A DNA stretch of 64,000 nt, from assembly GCA_945910005.1 (NCBI GenBank), contig CAMDTW010000188.1, positions 1 to 64,000 on the forward strand. Reading direction: 5' to 3'. The notes below the pieces were generated by a model, which was not told the DNA's origin, searched no databases, and saw nothing but the letters and a program-made list of their open reading frames with translations. Shown one piece after another: positions 33,441 through 43,249 of this stretch. The DNA comes from Isoperla grammatica (taxonomy: Eukaryota > Arthropoda > Insecta > Plecoptera > Perlodidae). A program made the position numbers and the translations under genes. Position 1 is the stretch's first letter. The number at the start of each line of letters is the position of its first letter.

Positions 33441-34164
33441 GGGCCGGTTTTTCAATCAGTTTTTTAATCAGTGGTTGGGGTAACCAAGGCTTTTACCAAC
33501 ATTGTCAATGTAAAATGGAGATGCAACCCAAACATATTAAAAATGTTTTTTTTTTTTAGTTCAAACTAATTTTGTAGGCCTATATGATAACAATTTTTAA
33601 AAAGCACAACTCAGTTTTAATTTATTGAATTCATAAGCCTGCATGTTTGATAAATAGGAAATAAAATAGTGTATGTATATGTTGTCCTGGTTGGCTATTA
33701 TTGCTTGAGATGAGTGAAGTCATTTGTCAAGCTCACAAAGATATTAAATTATGCAACCTAAAAGAGGCCGTGGAAGTACCTAACCAGCCTTTGGTAAATT
33801 GATGGTCCATCCAGTGTTTAGACAACAATGATCTGTCTGTACCAAATTCTTTCAAATCACTGTTGAAAGGTGTGTTTTTTACCTGAACAAAACACTATTG
33901 GATCATAATACACATGTTGACCAATATAAATTATAGCTATTTATTAGTTTGTATATAAATAGTATGATATTGCTGATTTGAACTTTTATACAATGTGGTT
34001 TACATACGAATTTAAAGTCGCTGGAATAAGAATTCTATCAATTTGATAAGAGTAATTAGGAGACGTTTGATAATTGGTTACTAACAGTATCACAGCATTC
34101 TCAAGTTGGTAATAGCTCTGGTTGATCTAATCACTGATTACAAAACTGATTGAAAAACCGGCCC
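33441..34164. mobile_element. Harbinger-type MITE with terminal inverted repeats and TTA duplication
   Basis: The left end GGGCCGGTTTTTCAATCAGT (33441) is the reverse complement of the right end ACTGATTGAAAAACCGGCCC (34145-34164). Similarity continues inward for about 35 bp (TTTT-[TG]-TAATCAGTG). It is flanked by TTA at 33438-33440 and 34165-34167, the three-base duplication typical of PIF/Harbinger. The 724-bp interior has no transposase, so it is non-autonomous. A GGCCCGGTTTTTGAAA word at 42484 may be one end of a relative. Confidence 0.88.
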
Positions 34165-34167
34165 TTA

Positions 34168-35447
34168 GTATTTGACTATTTGACGTTTCTTGTTCAGATT
34201 ATTACTTTGCCATTTCTTCTAACGCAAGTCTATATTACGAGTTATTGCTCATTTATTTGTATACTATGAAATGGTATTATATCTAATAATTTTTTAAAAC
34301 ATTATTATTATTAAATTAGTATTATTATTATTTTATTATTATTTGGATTTGGAAAAACGTATCTCACAGAAATAACATAGCATCCAAAGCAAAACCACTA
34401 CCGACGTTTGTTGGGTGGTGGGTCTATTTACGAAAACCAACAAACTAGCCGCCGAGACCACTTAGCGGATTAGTGGCGGCTCTATTGAGCTTTCGGTGCA
34501 CAATAAGGTGCAATATTTCTGTCATCGTACAAAAGGCAGCTCTCTACGAACATTTGCCCCACACCACCATTTCCCCTACTTTGCAAGAGAAGGCCTAAAA
34601 CGATTTTATTTCTAGGTATGGATCGCTCTTAAGGTTGGTTTATTAATCTATGCACTATCTACTAACAGGCTACAAATAAGACACTTCAGATCTCAACTCC
34701 ATCATCTACAGCCACTGGAAATGTAAAGATGTGTTCCATTAGAAAACCAAGAACATTATATTGGCAACATGAGCTTGATTGATTACAGATCATCACCAGG
34801 TATGTTGCAATTTGCAATGTGCTGTCTGGATCCTATTTTGGGTTTTGGTTTGTAAAGCCCGGTGCGTACAAAGTTATAATGTATTGCAATAGTCACAAGG
34901 TATAACTAAGGTATAAACACGTAGTAGTATATCATTGGCTGATCAACAATCAGGCGTGGTTGGTCCGTCTTAATTAAGATTGTCTACATTGTTGAACTCG
35001 GCTTATAACGAAACACTAAACCTTGCGACGTTATGTGAACTCGACTTAATAGGCTTAGACCTAGGCCCTAGGATAGGACAGGCCTAGGACAGCCCCTACA
35101 TTGTGAGCCCCAAGATAGACATTTACCTATATAGGCCTAGGGCTTGGGGCTCAAGAGCCAATTGGCTAAGCCTAAAGCCCGATAGCTACAAAAGCCTGCC
35201 AAATGCTGTAATGGGAACAGGAACGCTTGGCTTCATTTTCATGGTTAGGCATATGACATGATGCGTACCGAACAACATTCCCGATGTCGAAGACTTTAAA
35301 TCCCTTAAGGTAGGGCCTACTTACGCGAGCCTGAACCAAGCTACGCGATCGAGTGAACTGGATCAATCGTAATCAAGTGTTGGATTAACTCAATCCGAGG
35401 CGATTCGCGAATGGATGCATCTTCCGGGTGAGCTAAGTGTATAAAAG
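34168..35447. other. No gene recognised; AGGCCTA-rich stretch near 35040-35140
   Basis: About 1.3 kb of intergenic DNA with ATT-rich patches at 34300. Many CCTAGG/AGGCCTA words occur at 35040-35140. No gene is supported. Confidence 0.45.
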
Positions 35448-35469
35448 ATGAGAAGTGAGCTAAGTATAA

Positions 35470-35732
35470 AAAAGATTCAACCCGTTTTATTCAATCTCAG
35501 CCACCCTCCAAGTCTAGGCCTAGTCCTATTTAAAACGAAACTCAATGGAGTAATTATTAGTTTTGCCGATGACACTGCAATAATCTTTCAAGGAGACACG
35601 TGGGAGGAAGTTTTTAATGTTGCCGAAAACGACATGAAATATGTAAAGGCAGGACTAGATATGAACGTTCTTACTCTTAACCTAGATAAAACATCATATA
35701 TGACCTTTCCCCCCCGCCGAACACATCAATAG
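35470..35732 (+). pseudogene. LINE reverse-transcriptase fragment (FADD motif)
   Basis: The frame reads LNGVIISFADDTAIIFQGDT, WEEVFNVAENDMKYVKAGL and MNVLTLNLDKTSYMTF. This is the RT catalytic FADD box and the following thumb with NLDKT, as in Jockey/R1/I-type non-LTR elements. The upstream palm motifs are missing, and the fragment stops at 35732. Confidence 0.8.
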
Positions 35733-36434
35733 CACACCACACAACTTACACTTAAAACTGCACAAACCGCAATGTAAAAACGATCATATAAATGTTCAAA
35801 TAGAACTCAAATAGAACTTCGAGAATTGGATAAGGAATTGGTGCATGCACCCATTCGGTGGTCCGCGCAAGAAGCTAAGGATCGCTCTGACTATAACAGG
35901 AGTACCACTTGTTATTGTTAAAAATACAATGTTCATCCAGAGGATGAGGAAGTGTTCCGGGTCCATATCCTTTATACTGGACACACATAGTGGGTAGTCC
36001 ATACAGTCGATACTGAGAGTAAACGAAAAAAGATATCACAAAAGTGGATTCTGACGATCATGTGACAGATAATCAAGATGACACAGTAAAATGTCTAGCA
36101 GGAAACAATGGAAGCGATACATCAGACAGTAAAGGCTAATAAGGAAAACCAATTCCAGGCAGAAAACACAACCGATAAGGGTTAACTCATAGAAGCAATA
36201 CAAAATGCAAACGCTATGTACGCTAGCTGTACATAGGTTTCTCGAAATTGTCCAATACTCATAAATATTTGGAAACAAATATAAAGGCAATAAATGAGAT
36301 ATCAGTAATAGTTGGTACTTACGATCTACTAATTATGAGTAATGCTGAGAACCAGTTAGATTTTGTTCCTTGCTTTACCCAACAATTCTCTCGTGTAAAA
36401 ATGACAGGGCGAGAACACTGCGTGCATGAACAGA
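35733..36434. other. No clear feature
   Basis: A plus-strand stretch near 35815-35905 reads RELDKELVHAPIRWSAQEAK and could be a coding scrap of unknown origin. The rest is featureless. Confidence 0.3.
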
Positions 36435-36558
36435 CTATAAAAGCTATCTACAGTACGTCCTACATGGCTGTGCAATGCACAAGAAGTGCTCCAGATTTTA
36501 GAGCTATGCTATGCACACAACCAAAACACTTTTAAATTTTTCCCAACTGATTGCTTGG
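36435..36558 (+). repeat. Dispersed repeat pair member (partner at 8275-8392)
   Basis: The stretch from CTATAAAAGCTATCTACAGT to TTTTTCCCAACTGATTGCTT aligns with 8275-8392, with a few substitutions and short insertions. Nature unknown. Confidence 0.65.
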
Positions 36559-36611
36559 GATGCATGACCAAGAAAATATTGACTTAGGTATTGGTCAAAG
36601 ACAGTTGAAAT

Positions 36612-36665
36612 GATTGATTGATTATTGGGTTTTGGGCGCTTTTAACGGCGAGGGTCATTCGCGTT
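36612..36665 (-). mobile_element. SINE-like family C, 54-bp 5'-truncated insertion
   Basis: Flanked by perfect 14-bp AAGACAGTTGAAAT copies at 36598-36611 and 36666-36679. The insert is a GATTGATTGATTATTGGG tail plus GGGCGCTTTTAACGGCGAGG and GTCATTCGCG. This shows that the family moves by target-primed reverse transcription and is commonly 5'-truncated. Confidence 0.88.
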
Positions 36666-36679
36666 AAGACAGTTGAAAT

Positions 36680-37658
36680 ATTGCAATCAACCAACCAACC
36701 AACTGGAACTCATTTTAACTTAAACATCAGCAAACTTTACTTTTTCTTCAATCATATAACTCGTCACATATTCCTTAAACAAATGAAGTGTTGTCGTTTT
36801 CATTTTATTTTTTGGTTTCTGGGACCACCCTTACCTACATTGAAAATAAAGAGAGTCTTAACTGTTTTGTGCCAATACTAGAAAAGTGTAAAAATTATTT
36901 TGGGTGTGTGATATTCTACGTGCTACAACGCATTGTGATTTTGGGTTTCAGAAGCAGCTGTGGTCAAATTCCCCGCCATGCGGAAAGGTCAATTCGGAGA
37001 GATTGTAAACAACAAATTGCCGTCCCTCCGATACAAGGAAAAAAATTAATTCTGCTACTGCAGTTTAAAAGGGTTACGAGCAAAGGATACCTCTACGTCA
37101 AAAAATGTAAAAAATTTAATTTTTCAATTTTATATAAAGATTGAAACAAAAACTCGAAAATCTGAGTAAGCATAGCTCTGTGGTTTGGTAAGTCGTACAG
37201 ACTGACTGATAAATGTTTCTAACATTATAATCAGTATGACAGAGGGTGCATGTAACTGCCCCCCCCCCCCCCCCTTTATAAATGTACCTATATTTCACAC
37301 GCAATCGATTGTGCCGTAAAAAGTTTCGTTTGTGCTGCCCCCGAAGTAGCTTTAAAGTGTGTCACACAGGGGGCCTGAACTTCTTAATCGATGACCAGTT
37401 TTTGAGCTCACGCAACAAGCAGTTTGTCGCGGATTGTCCCGTCCAGACGGCTGTGGTTTTTCCTTCTTCTCTGGTAAGATCTAGTTTTTAATAATTAAAA
37501 ATGAAGTAATGATAAAAGGTTTGTGTTTCGATTCGTCTGATTTACATTGGTCAATCTCTGGGCCGGATATGTAATTGGTTGATCATCATTTCGCCTTTAG
37601 TCTATCAATTACGTGAGTACTAAACAATTTATAATACAGTCCACTTTTCATAGTTAAC
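36680..37658. other. No gene recognised; poly-C run
   Basis: A 16-17 base C run lies at 37260-37275. A frame of 69 codons follows it (37282-37491) and runs past a GTAAGA donor-like site at 37471. It has no recognisable family. Confidence 0.35.
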
Positions 37659-37886
37659 ATGTCTCGAGCAAATAAGAAGGAAAAATTGATTCAGCTTGAT
37701 GAGTTCATGGCTGTACTTACAATGTACCTTAATTTAATGAGTGAACTGTGTTGCCTTGCTCATAAAGACGATGCTTGTTCACTCACGCAATTCCAAGCAC
37801 GCAGGACCGAGCACCAGGAATTGAAAGTGTTTTCCTTACAAGTTCAGAAGGACACAGAATTGCAAATTCTAGAGTGCCTGCTATGA
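37659..37886 (+). CDS. Small hypothetical frame, 75 codons
   Basis: Starts MSRANKKEKLIQLDEFMAVL and ends LQVQKDTELQILECLL before TGA. The composition is charged and helical, and the start context is CATGT. It sits immediately before the Penelope-associated repeat copy 2. I do not recognise the family, and without splice evidence it could be chance. Confidence 0.25.
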   Translation: MSRANKKEKLIQLDEFMAVLTMYLNLMSELCCLAHKDDACSLTQFQARRTEHQELKVFSLQVQKDTELQILECLL

Positions 37887-38279
37887 ACGCAGTAGACAGT
37901 CTGAAAATGCTGCCATGGATAATTTATTTACACCTTGTTATTCTTTTGATAGTTTAGTAATTTTGTTTATATATATGTGTGTGGATTTGTGTTCTTCCGG
38001 TATATTCCGCCACTCGTGTGAGTATACTGGTGCAGACCGAAGTCTGTCACCCATTGCTCGACATTTCGCCAGAATTGCATCTGGCATCATCACGAGTCCC
38101 TATCACGTCCTTCTCATTCAACAGCCTAACGTCGACTGACTATATATTGTCAGCCGAGCCGAGGCGCGCATTGTCTGTATACCCACTGCTGTAGAAGGTG
38201 GAGGTGCGGGGCGGCGCGGTACTGTTGTTAATTTTGAAAGCTGGGCCATGTTGTCCGAGGAAAGCACTGATGCGGTGGC

Positions 38280-38600
38280 GATTGATTGATTAATGGGGCT
38301 TAACGTCTCATATTTATGCAACGATGGCTAATCGAGACGATGAGCGGGTGATAATGAAGATGAGAAAGATGATAATGAAGAATAAAGCCACATCCGAATC
38401 AGATCCATTGTACGTCGCGTGAGTCGTCATACGGGAGTCCAGAAAGGGAGGGCAGGGCCAAGTGGGAGGAGAAATATTCAATGGGACAGTGTGGGGGAAA
38501 GGGGATTGGGGTGTGGACTGCACTTCGTCTGACTTCTCCTCCTCGACCAGTCCGGCTTGGGTGGCCCTACCAGAAGCCTACGCTTCCGCCGGCATAGCTT
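38280..38600 (-). mobile_element. Composite SINE, head type ii, 5'-truncated, nested
   Basis: The tail ATTGATTGATTAATGGGGCT begins at 38280, followed by the full 3' module and body up to GCTTCCGCCGGCATAGCT. The terminal head hairpin is missing, so reverse transcription stopped early. It sits inside the Penelope-associated repeat. Confidence 0.9.
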
Positions 38601-38740
38601 TCAGTTATTTCTGATTGTGGTGTTTGCCTTGGTTTCACACGAAATGGGGTCAGGATTGGCTTCCATCCTATAGCGAGTCTTTGTGCATGATCTCGTTTGT
38701 TGATAGCCTCGCATCTCCACCTTCTATACAGACTCGGTCA

Positions 38741-38826
38741 ATTAATTGATTGATTGAATGATTAATTGATTGATGGAATAGGGCTTAACGTCTCATTTTT
38801 TGGCAAAAATTGCGAATCGAGACAAA
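38741..38826 (-). mobile_element. Composite SINE, short 3' copy, nested
   Basis: A long TTGA/TGAT tail (38741-38777), then ATAGGGCTTAACGTCTCAT and GCGAATCGAGAC. The flanks CAGACTCG and CAGCCTCG look like a one-mismatch target duplication. The uninterrupted order is seen in copy 1 at 2207-2220. Confidence 0.8.
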
Positions 38827-39052
38827 CAGCCTCGCTTTAAGAACGCGCGCCTCGGCTGACAATCAGGGTTGCCAGACTGGGCGATTTTTCGCTATTTGGG
38901 TGATGTGGAATGTGTTTTGGCGACCGAATTATCTGATGGATGGATGGATGGATGGATGAGTGGATGGATGAATATTTGGGCTTAAAGGTAGACACTTTGA
39001 TGGAGGTAGGCATGTAAAGTAAGATTAAAAAACGGGATGCTTCTATGGCATT

Positions 39053-39361
39053 TGATTGATTGATTGATTAATGGGGCACAACGTCTCACATTTGTGCAAC
39101 AATAGCTAATCGAGACGATGAGCGGGTGATAATGAAGATGAGAAAGATGACGATGAAGAATAAGTCACATCCGAATCAGATCGATTGTACGTCGCGTGGG
39201 TCGTCATACGGGAGTCCAGCAAGGGAGGGCAGGGCCAAGTGGGAGGACAAATATTCAGTGGGACAGTGGGGGGGAAAGGGACAAGGTTCCTTTTTGTCGC
39301 CTCTTACGACTAGCAGAGTCACTCTGGGCCTATTTTACCCCGGGCCGAGACGGGTCATCTT
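39053..39361 (-). mobile_element. Composite SINE, head type iii, with 7-bp target duplication
   Basis: TGGCATT at 39046-39052 and 39362-39368. The minus strand begins GACCCGTCTCGGCCCGGGG, AATAGGCCCAGAGTGACTC, TGCTAGTCGTAAGAGGCGAC. It continues through the CACTTGGCCCTGCCCTCCC body and finishes with the shared GTCTCGATTAGC module and TCAA tail. Its 3' half is the same as head-ii copies and its 5' end is different. Confidence 0.88.
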
Positions 39362-39559
39362 TGGCATTAGAAGTAAATAAATAATGTATGTACGTAGTAA
39401 CTAATGTATTACTGTATATAGCAGGCCGCAACTAAGGTAAAACCAAACAATGTATTTTCTATCAAAAAGTATTTAACAAGAAAATGACTTATATACAACA
39501 GACGATCTACAATCTACACCGGAAATTGCACAGTATACGGAAGTAGAGTATCTCATGGA

Positions 39560-39762
39560 TACTGGTAGTGATACAGAGAGTACGTTTTGAATGGAAAGAA
39601 CAAGTTGAAAAACAGTGTTGCTTCCGACAGCGGTGAGAAGGAACTAAGTGGAATCAACACACTAGTCATTTTACTACCAGCTATGCCATCTCCAGCTCAG
39701 CCACCTCCAGCTCAGCCACCTCCAGCTGAACACCACAGATACAGCGTCGAACATGAAGGTAA
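39560..39762 (+). CDS. Possible Pro/Ala-rich exon, unidentified
   Basis: Open stretch containing VASDSGEKELSGINTLVILL, then three 15-bp repeats (AGCTCAGCCACCTCC) giving PAQPPPAQPPPAEHHRYS, then a GTAATT donor-like site after EHEG near 39760. It lies about 350 bp upstream of the coiled-coil pseudogene at 40123. If both belonged to one gene, this could be an upstream exon. The family is unrecognised. Confidence 0.3.
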
Positions 39763-40069
39763 TTTATTCGGCAGACATATATTATTTACTATTGAGCGAA
39801 CATATAAACACGGCCTACCCCAATACAGTAGGCTTTATCTTTTCTATAAGTTCTATCATTATTTTCATGTTTGATAGTCTCTATTTATAAGTTTTAATTT
39901 TAGTTCTTGGTGTTTAGCCTACTAAGTAGCCAAACATTATTTTCTTGCATAATTATTATACAGGATGGTTTGAAAGTTTCTGAAACCTATATTGTTTATT
40001 AGGTTACAGTTGTGGAAATGGAACAGAACAACAAACCATTTCCACTCATCTCCCAGACTCCAGAGACAC

Positions 40070-40122
40070 TGATTGATTAATGGAGCTTACCGTCTCATAT
40101 TTTTGCAACAAAGGCTAATCGA
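40070..40122 (-). mobile_element. Composite SINE, 53-bp 3' copy
   Basis: TGATTGATTAATGGAGCTTA, CCGTCTCATATTTTTGC and AGGCTAATCGAGACG. It is inserted immediately before the coiled-coil frame. Confidence 0.85.
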
Positions 40123-40489
40123 GACGCCACGGCCTGCTACCGAATCTGCTGGAACTGCTTCTTCCTCTCGCAGCTCTAACAGATGTTGGAGTAGGCTGGC
40201 CGTAATCAGCGAAGAGCATGAAGAGAGGATGTCGCAGCTCACGTGTGATGCTACAAGGCAGACAAGCCTACACGAGCTGCGCATCTTGAAGTCGAGGGCT
40301 GCGGCTGAATTCAGAGCCCAGCGGGAGGAGTTCCTACTCGAGGTTTCTCGGAGGCAAGCCCTAGCAGAGGAAGCCTTCGAGAAAGAGCGTCGCTGTCTGG
40401 TGCTTAAGCAAGTGCGGGAAAAGCATGACCTTGAATGCAAGCGGTTGGGGAAGTTAGAGGTGGATGTGGCAGTCACTGTACCCGTTTGA
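40123..40489 (+). CDS. Coiled-coil protein fragment (Harbinger Myb-accessory-like tail)
   Basis: The open frame reads RPATESAGTASSSRSSNRCW, AVISEEHEERMSQL, SLHELRILKSRAAAEFRAQR and RRQALAEEAFEKERRCLVLK, then QVREKHDLECKRLGKL before the stop at 40487-40489. Long Glu/Arg/Ala/Leu heptads predict a coiled coil of over 80 residues. It shares its core with the decayed sequence at 7040-7446. The SINE immediately upstream removed or displaced its 5' context. The link to Harbinger accessory proteins is inferred from their similar C-terminal coils. A SANT domain was not found next to it. Confidence 0.45.
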
Positions 40490-41231
40490 TGCAGTGCAGT
40501 GGGGGATTGAATATTCAGTATGCCATTTTCAACTGTTGTGCTCCTTGCACAATTTTTTTTCAATGGTTTTGTCCTGTCCGTTTTCTTATTTTTTATCTAT
40601 TGGTGCATACTTTTTCACCTCACTCATATTTCATATTTATTTCATTTCACTGACCATTAAAATTACTAAACTAATGTGTGAACTTAACTTTTTTAGTATG
40701 GTGGTGGTGGCGTGATATGTCTTTTTTTATTAATCATACTAACAAAACTATTGGGGACTGTAGGTGAAGAAACGGTAACCCAACAGCTTACTTTGCAGTG
40801 AAGTTGTTAATATTTGCGCATTACATTCTTTGCAAATTTAATCGGCTAGTGGTAAGTAAGCTGATGTGACACAAAACCATTTGCAGACTTGCATGCCACC
40901 TAATTTCTAATGAAATAAGGTCAGTCGAGTTGGCACTAGTTATGTTCGATTCATTATTTGATGCTTACATGGAATTATTTTCAAGTGAATAACAATGCAA
41001 ATGCAAGCTTAGAAACAGTGTTTTTAGAGAAACGCAACCCCATGTGTTTCCCCACCGTCGAGGGAACGGTCATGACCAACGAAGAAACAATTGCAGATGG
41101 CATATTCTTGACATTTGCCATGTATTATGTATTTTCAGTGCAGTATCTCGCACTGTGATTCCCTTTTAACTTTCAGATGTCGAACCTCGAAAAAAAAAAT
41201 TAAAGAAAAAAATGTATCGGAACAAAGGTCA
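40490..41231. other. No gene recognised
   Basis: AT-rich intergenic DNA. Small frames lack known motifs. Confidence 0.45.
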
Positions 41232-41249
41232 AATAAATAAATATTCGAG

Positions 41250-41710
41250 ATGCTCACTCCAGTAGCAGTGCAAGCGGCCCCTTTCTACGAGAGGACGGTC
41301 ATCCATGCTGGAGTTAGCAACGTGTTTTGCCGCGAAACTCCCGAAGCCATTGCCGGAGATGTGGCTGATCTCATCAAGCAGGTGAAGAGGGTGAATCCCT
41401 TCATAGTTGAGGTTGTTTCAGGTATTTTGCCTCGATCCCAGGACAACCACAAGCTGTTACGCCAAGACGAGAAGCTTCGTCGAGTAAACGCCGTTGCCGT
41501 GGAAGTAATTGTCTCGCTGCAACAACTGTGGACGCCTTACGGGGTGAGTTTTGTAGATCTATCTCTCTGAGTAGGAAGAAGATGCAATTGCTAACTGGGT
41601 GTCGGTCTGTGCACGGCGTGCCATACCAATCAGTAGACAACTTGCTGGACTTGATCCAGCAAACCATTGTTGATGATGGGTGTGAAACGCGAAATAAGTC
41701 CCCTATTTGA
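41250..41710 (+). pseudogene. SGNH/GDSL-type esterase domain fragment, frameshifted
   Basis: The frame from 41250 reads YERTVIHAGVSNVFCRETPE, VNPFIVEVVSGILPRSQDNH and LRRVNAVAVEVIVSLQ, then YGVSFVDLSL before a stop. A neighbouring frame continues SRKKMQLLTGCRSVHGVPYQ. The order H-x-G-[VI]-[NS]-D/N, then the S-G-I-L-P-R strand, then N..., then F-V-D is the SGNH-hydrolase layout. The block-III Asp is replaced (HAGVSNVF, usually GxND). The nucleophile block is missing upstream, and the frame shifts near 41570. Such domains occur in ORF1 of some LINEs and in invertebrate repeat-derived genes; which applies is unknown. A relative lies at 62330. Confidence 0.55.
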
Positions 41711-41715
41711 GAGTA

Positions 41716-42104
41716 ATGGCGAACCGCGAGGATGAACTTTATCACTGGCTAACTCTGAGCGGCCAGACCACGAAACTGCAAGAGGAGCTCGCCTCGCCCA
41801 GAAGTCGCTTTCAGATTATGAGAGAGCGCATCCCTGGCTGGGAGGTGTCAAGGAACAACTCAAAAAACGAATACAAAGGGCTCGCGGGGGCCGCTCTTGC
41901 TCTAGGTCCCAGGACCGCGACATGAAAACAGAAACCTCCAGAGAGAAAGCCTCCTCCTCCAGGTCCCCCTCCACCCTCCGCGGGACGGGGGGAGAATCCT
42001 CCAACAACAAGAAGGCCGGTCCCCTCCTCGACAAGACACGACGGGAAGCTCAGAAGAGCCAGGAGCACCGGCGAGGGAAGGATTCAGGGGAGATAGATAG
42101 ATAG
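41716..42104 (+). pseudogene. Coiled-coil / Ser-Arg-rich fragment
   Basis: The frame from 41707 reads ANREDELYHWLTLSGQTTKL and QEELASPRSRF, then shifts frame. Another frame continues from 41922 with MKTETSREKASSSRSPSTLR and KTRREAQKSQEHRRGKD. A heptad-like first part and Arg/Ser-rich second part suggest an ORF1-like RNA-binding protein of a retroelement, possibly the same element as the SGNH fragment just upstream. The following sequence is a GATA microsatellite (42092-42113). Confidence 0.35.
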
Positions 42105-43249
42105 ATAGATGATGGTCTTTATTGAAGGCGGGATTAAGGCCAGCAAGGCCTTATCTTCCATCCAAGAGCTCAAAGCGAAAAGATGAGCGATCCCCCGATG
42201 AGATTCCCACCTCCGAGCTGGAGAGGATCATCAATAGTATATCTTAATAAATAATACAATACATAATACACAATACAATGTTTGTTGTAAAGCATCAAAA
42301 TGTGGACATTTTCAACATGTCCTTACTTCAATTTCGGACTCATTTGTTGAATGCGCAGTATTAGTTCTATTCATCAGCTTTGTTTATTAATAATACGTAC
42401 TGTTTATTTGTATATACTTATGTACGTGTTGTGTTTTGTCGACATTATTATATTTAGTATCTTGGTTTCTAACTATTGCTAAGGCCCGGTTTTTGAAATT
42501 TTGAAAAATTTTAAGTACAAAACTTACAAGCTTTCATATAAAGCTGTGTCCGTTCAACAGGAAAGAAAGAAATTTTAAACTTGTGGAATTCAATCTGCGG
42601 ACCCATTGAACACTAGACACGCCCACAACCCTCGGGCGGACCTATACATACAACGCAACAACATTTGGCAATTTATTAAGTTTACATCGTGTAACACGGG
42701 CGTGTATTAAAGCTTCGGGTTGAACTTTTCGGGTGATTTAATAAGCTCGAATATTTCAATTGAATTAAGCTTTCCAAATAAGTAGTCGAAAATTCTTCAA
42801 CTTATATGTGTCGGTCGCAGGAAGCCATGAAACACAAAATTCGAAAATCTAAATTATTATTATATTAAATATATTTTATTATATTTTATTAATTAAATTA
42901 TATATTAGTCGAAAATTATTGAAAATTGGTGATAAGTGATAGGTGAAATTCAAATCTGTTACAGCGCCAAATCGACGGCTACGTTGGCCAACGTGACAAA
43001 TGAAAAGAAGTTATTGCAGATGATCCCGATTGCCTGTTGTTACGTGTTTTACGCGAGTGGATTAGTCAACAGTGCGTGTTAGTACCGATTCATGCGGGAT
43101 TTCATTAGTTTGAGCAATAACTGAAACGACAACAAACACAACAATCAAAGTAATTTCGAATCGCAATTTATTTTTAGTGGGTTGGCTGCGAAATGATCTG
43201 AAGAAGTGTTTTAAGTTCCACATTGGAAGGAGACGCGCAACAACCAACA
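42105..43249. other. Intergenic, upstream of the five-exon gene
   Basis: Begins with GATAGATAGATAGATGATGG. A GGCCCGGTTTTTGAAA word at 42484 resembles one end of the MITE at 33441. The last about 200 bp would hold the promoter and 5' UTR of the gene starting at 43250; no TATA box is evident there. Confidence 0.4.

Larger units (their letters stand above)
37906..38960 (+). repeat. Penelope-associated dispersed repeat, copy 2, with two nested SINEs
   Basis: Collinear with 1686-2325: TGCTGCCATGGATAATTTAT at 37911, CAGACCGAAGTCTGTCACCC, GTAGAAGGTGGAGGTGCGG and GATGGATGGATGGATGGATG at the end. It is interrupted by a SINE at 38280-38600 (between GCGGTGGCG and TTCAGTTATTTCTG) and by a second short SINE at 38741-38826. 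On the minus strand the hairpin GCCAGA/TCTGGC is flanked by GTGATGA and GAAA, one base from a hammerhead core. Confidence 0.8.
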
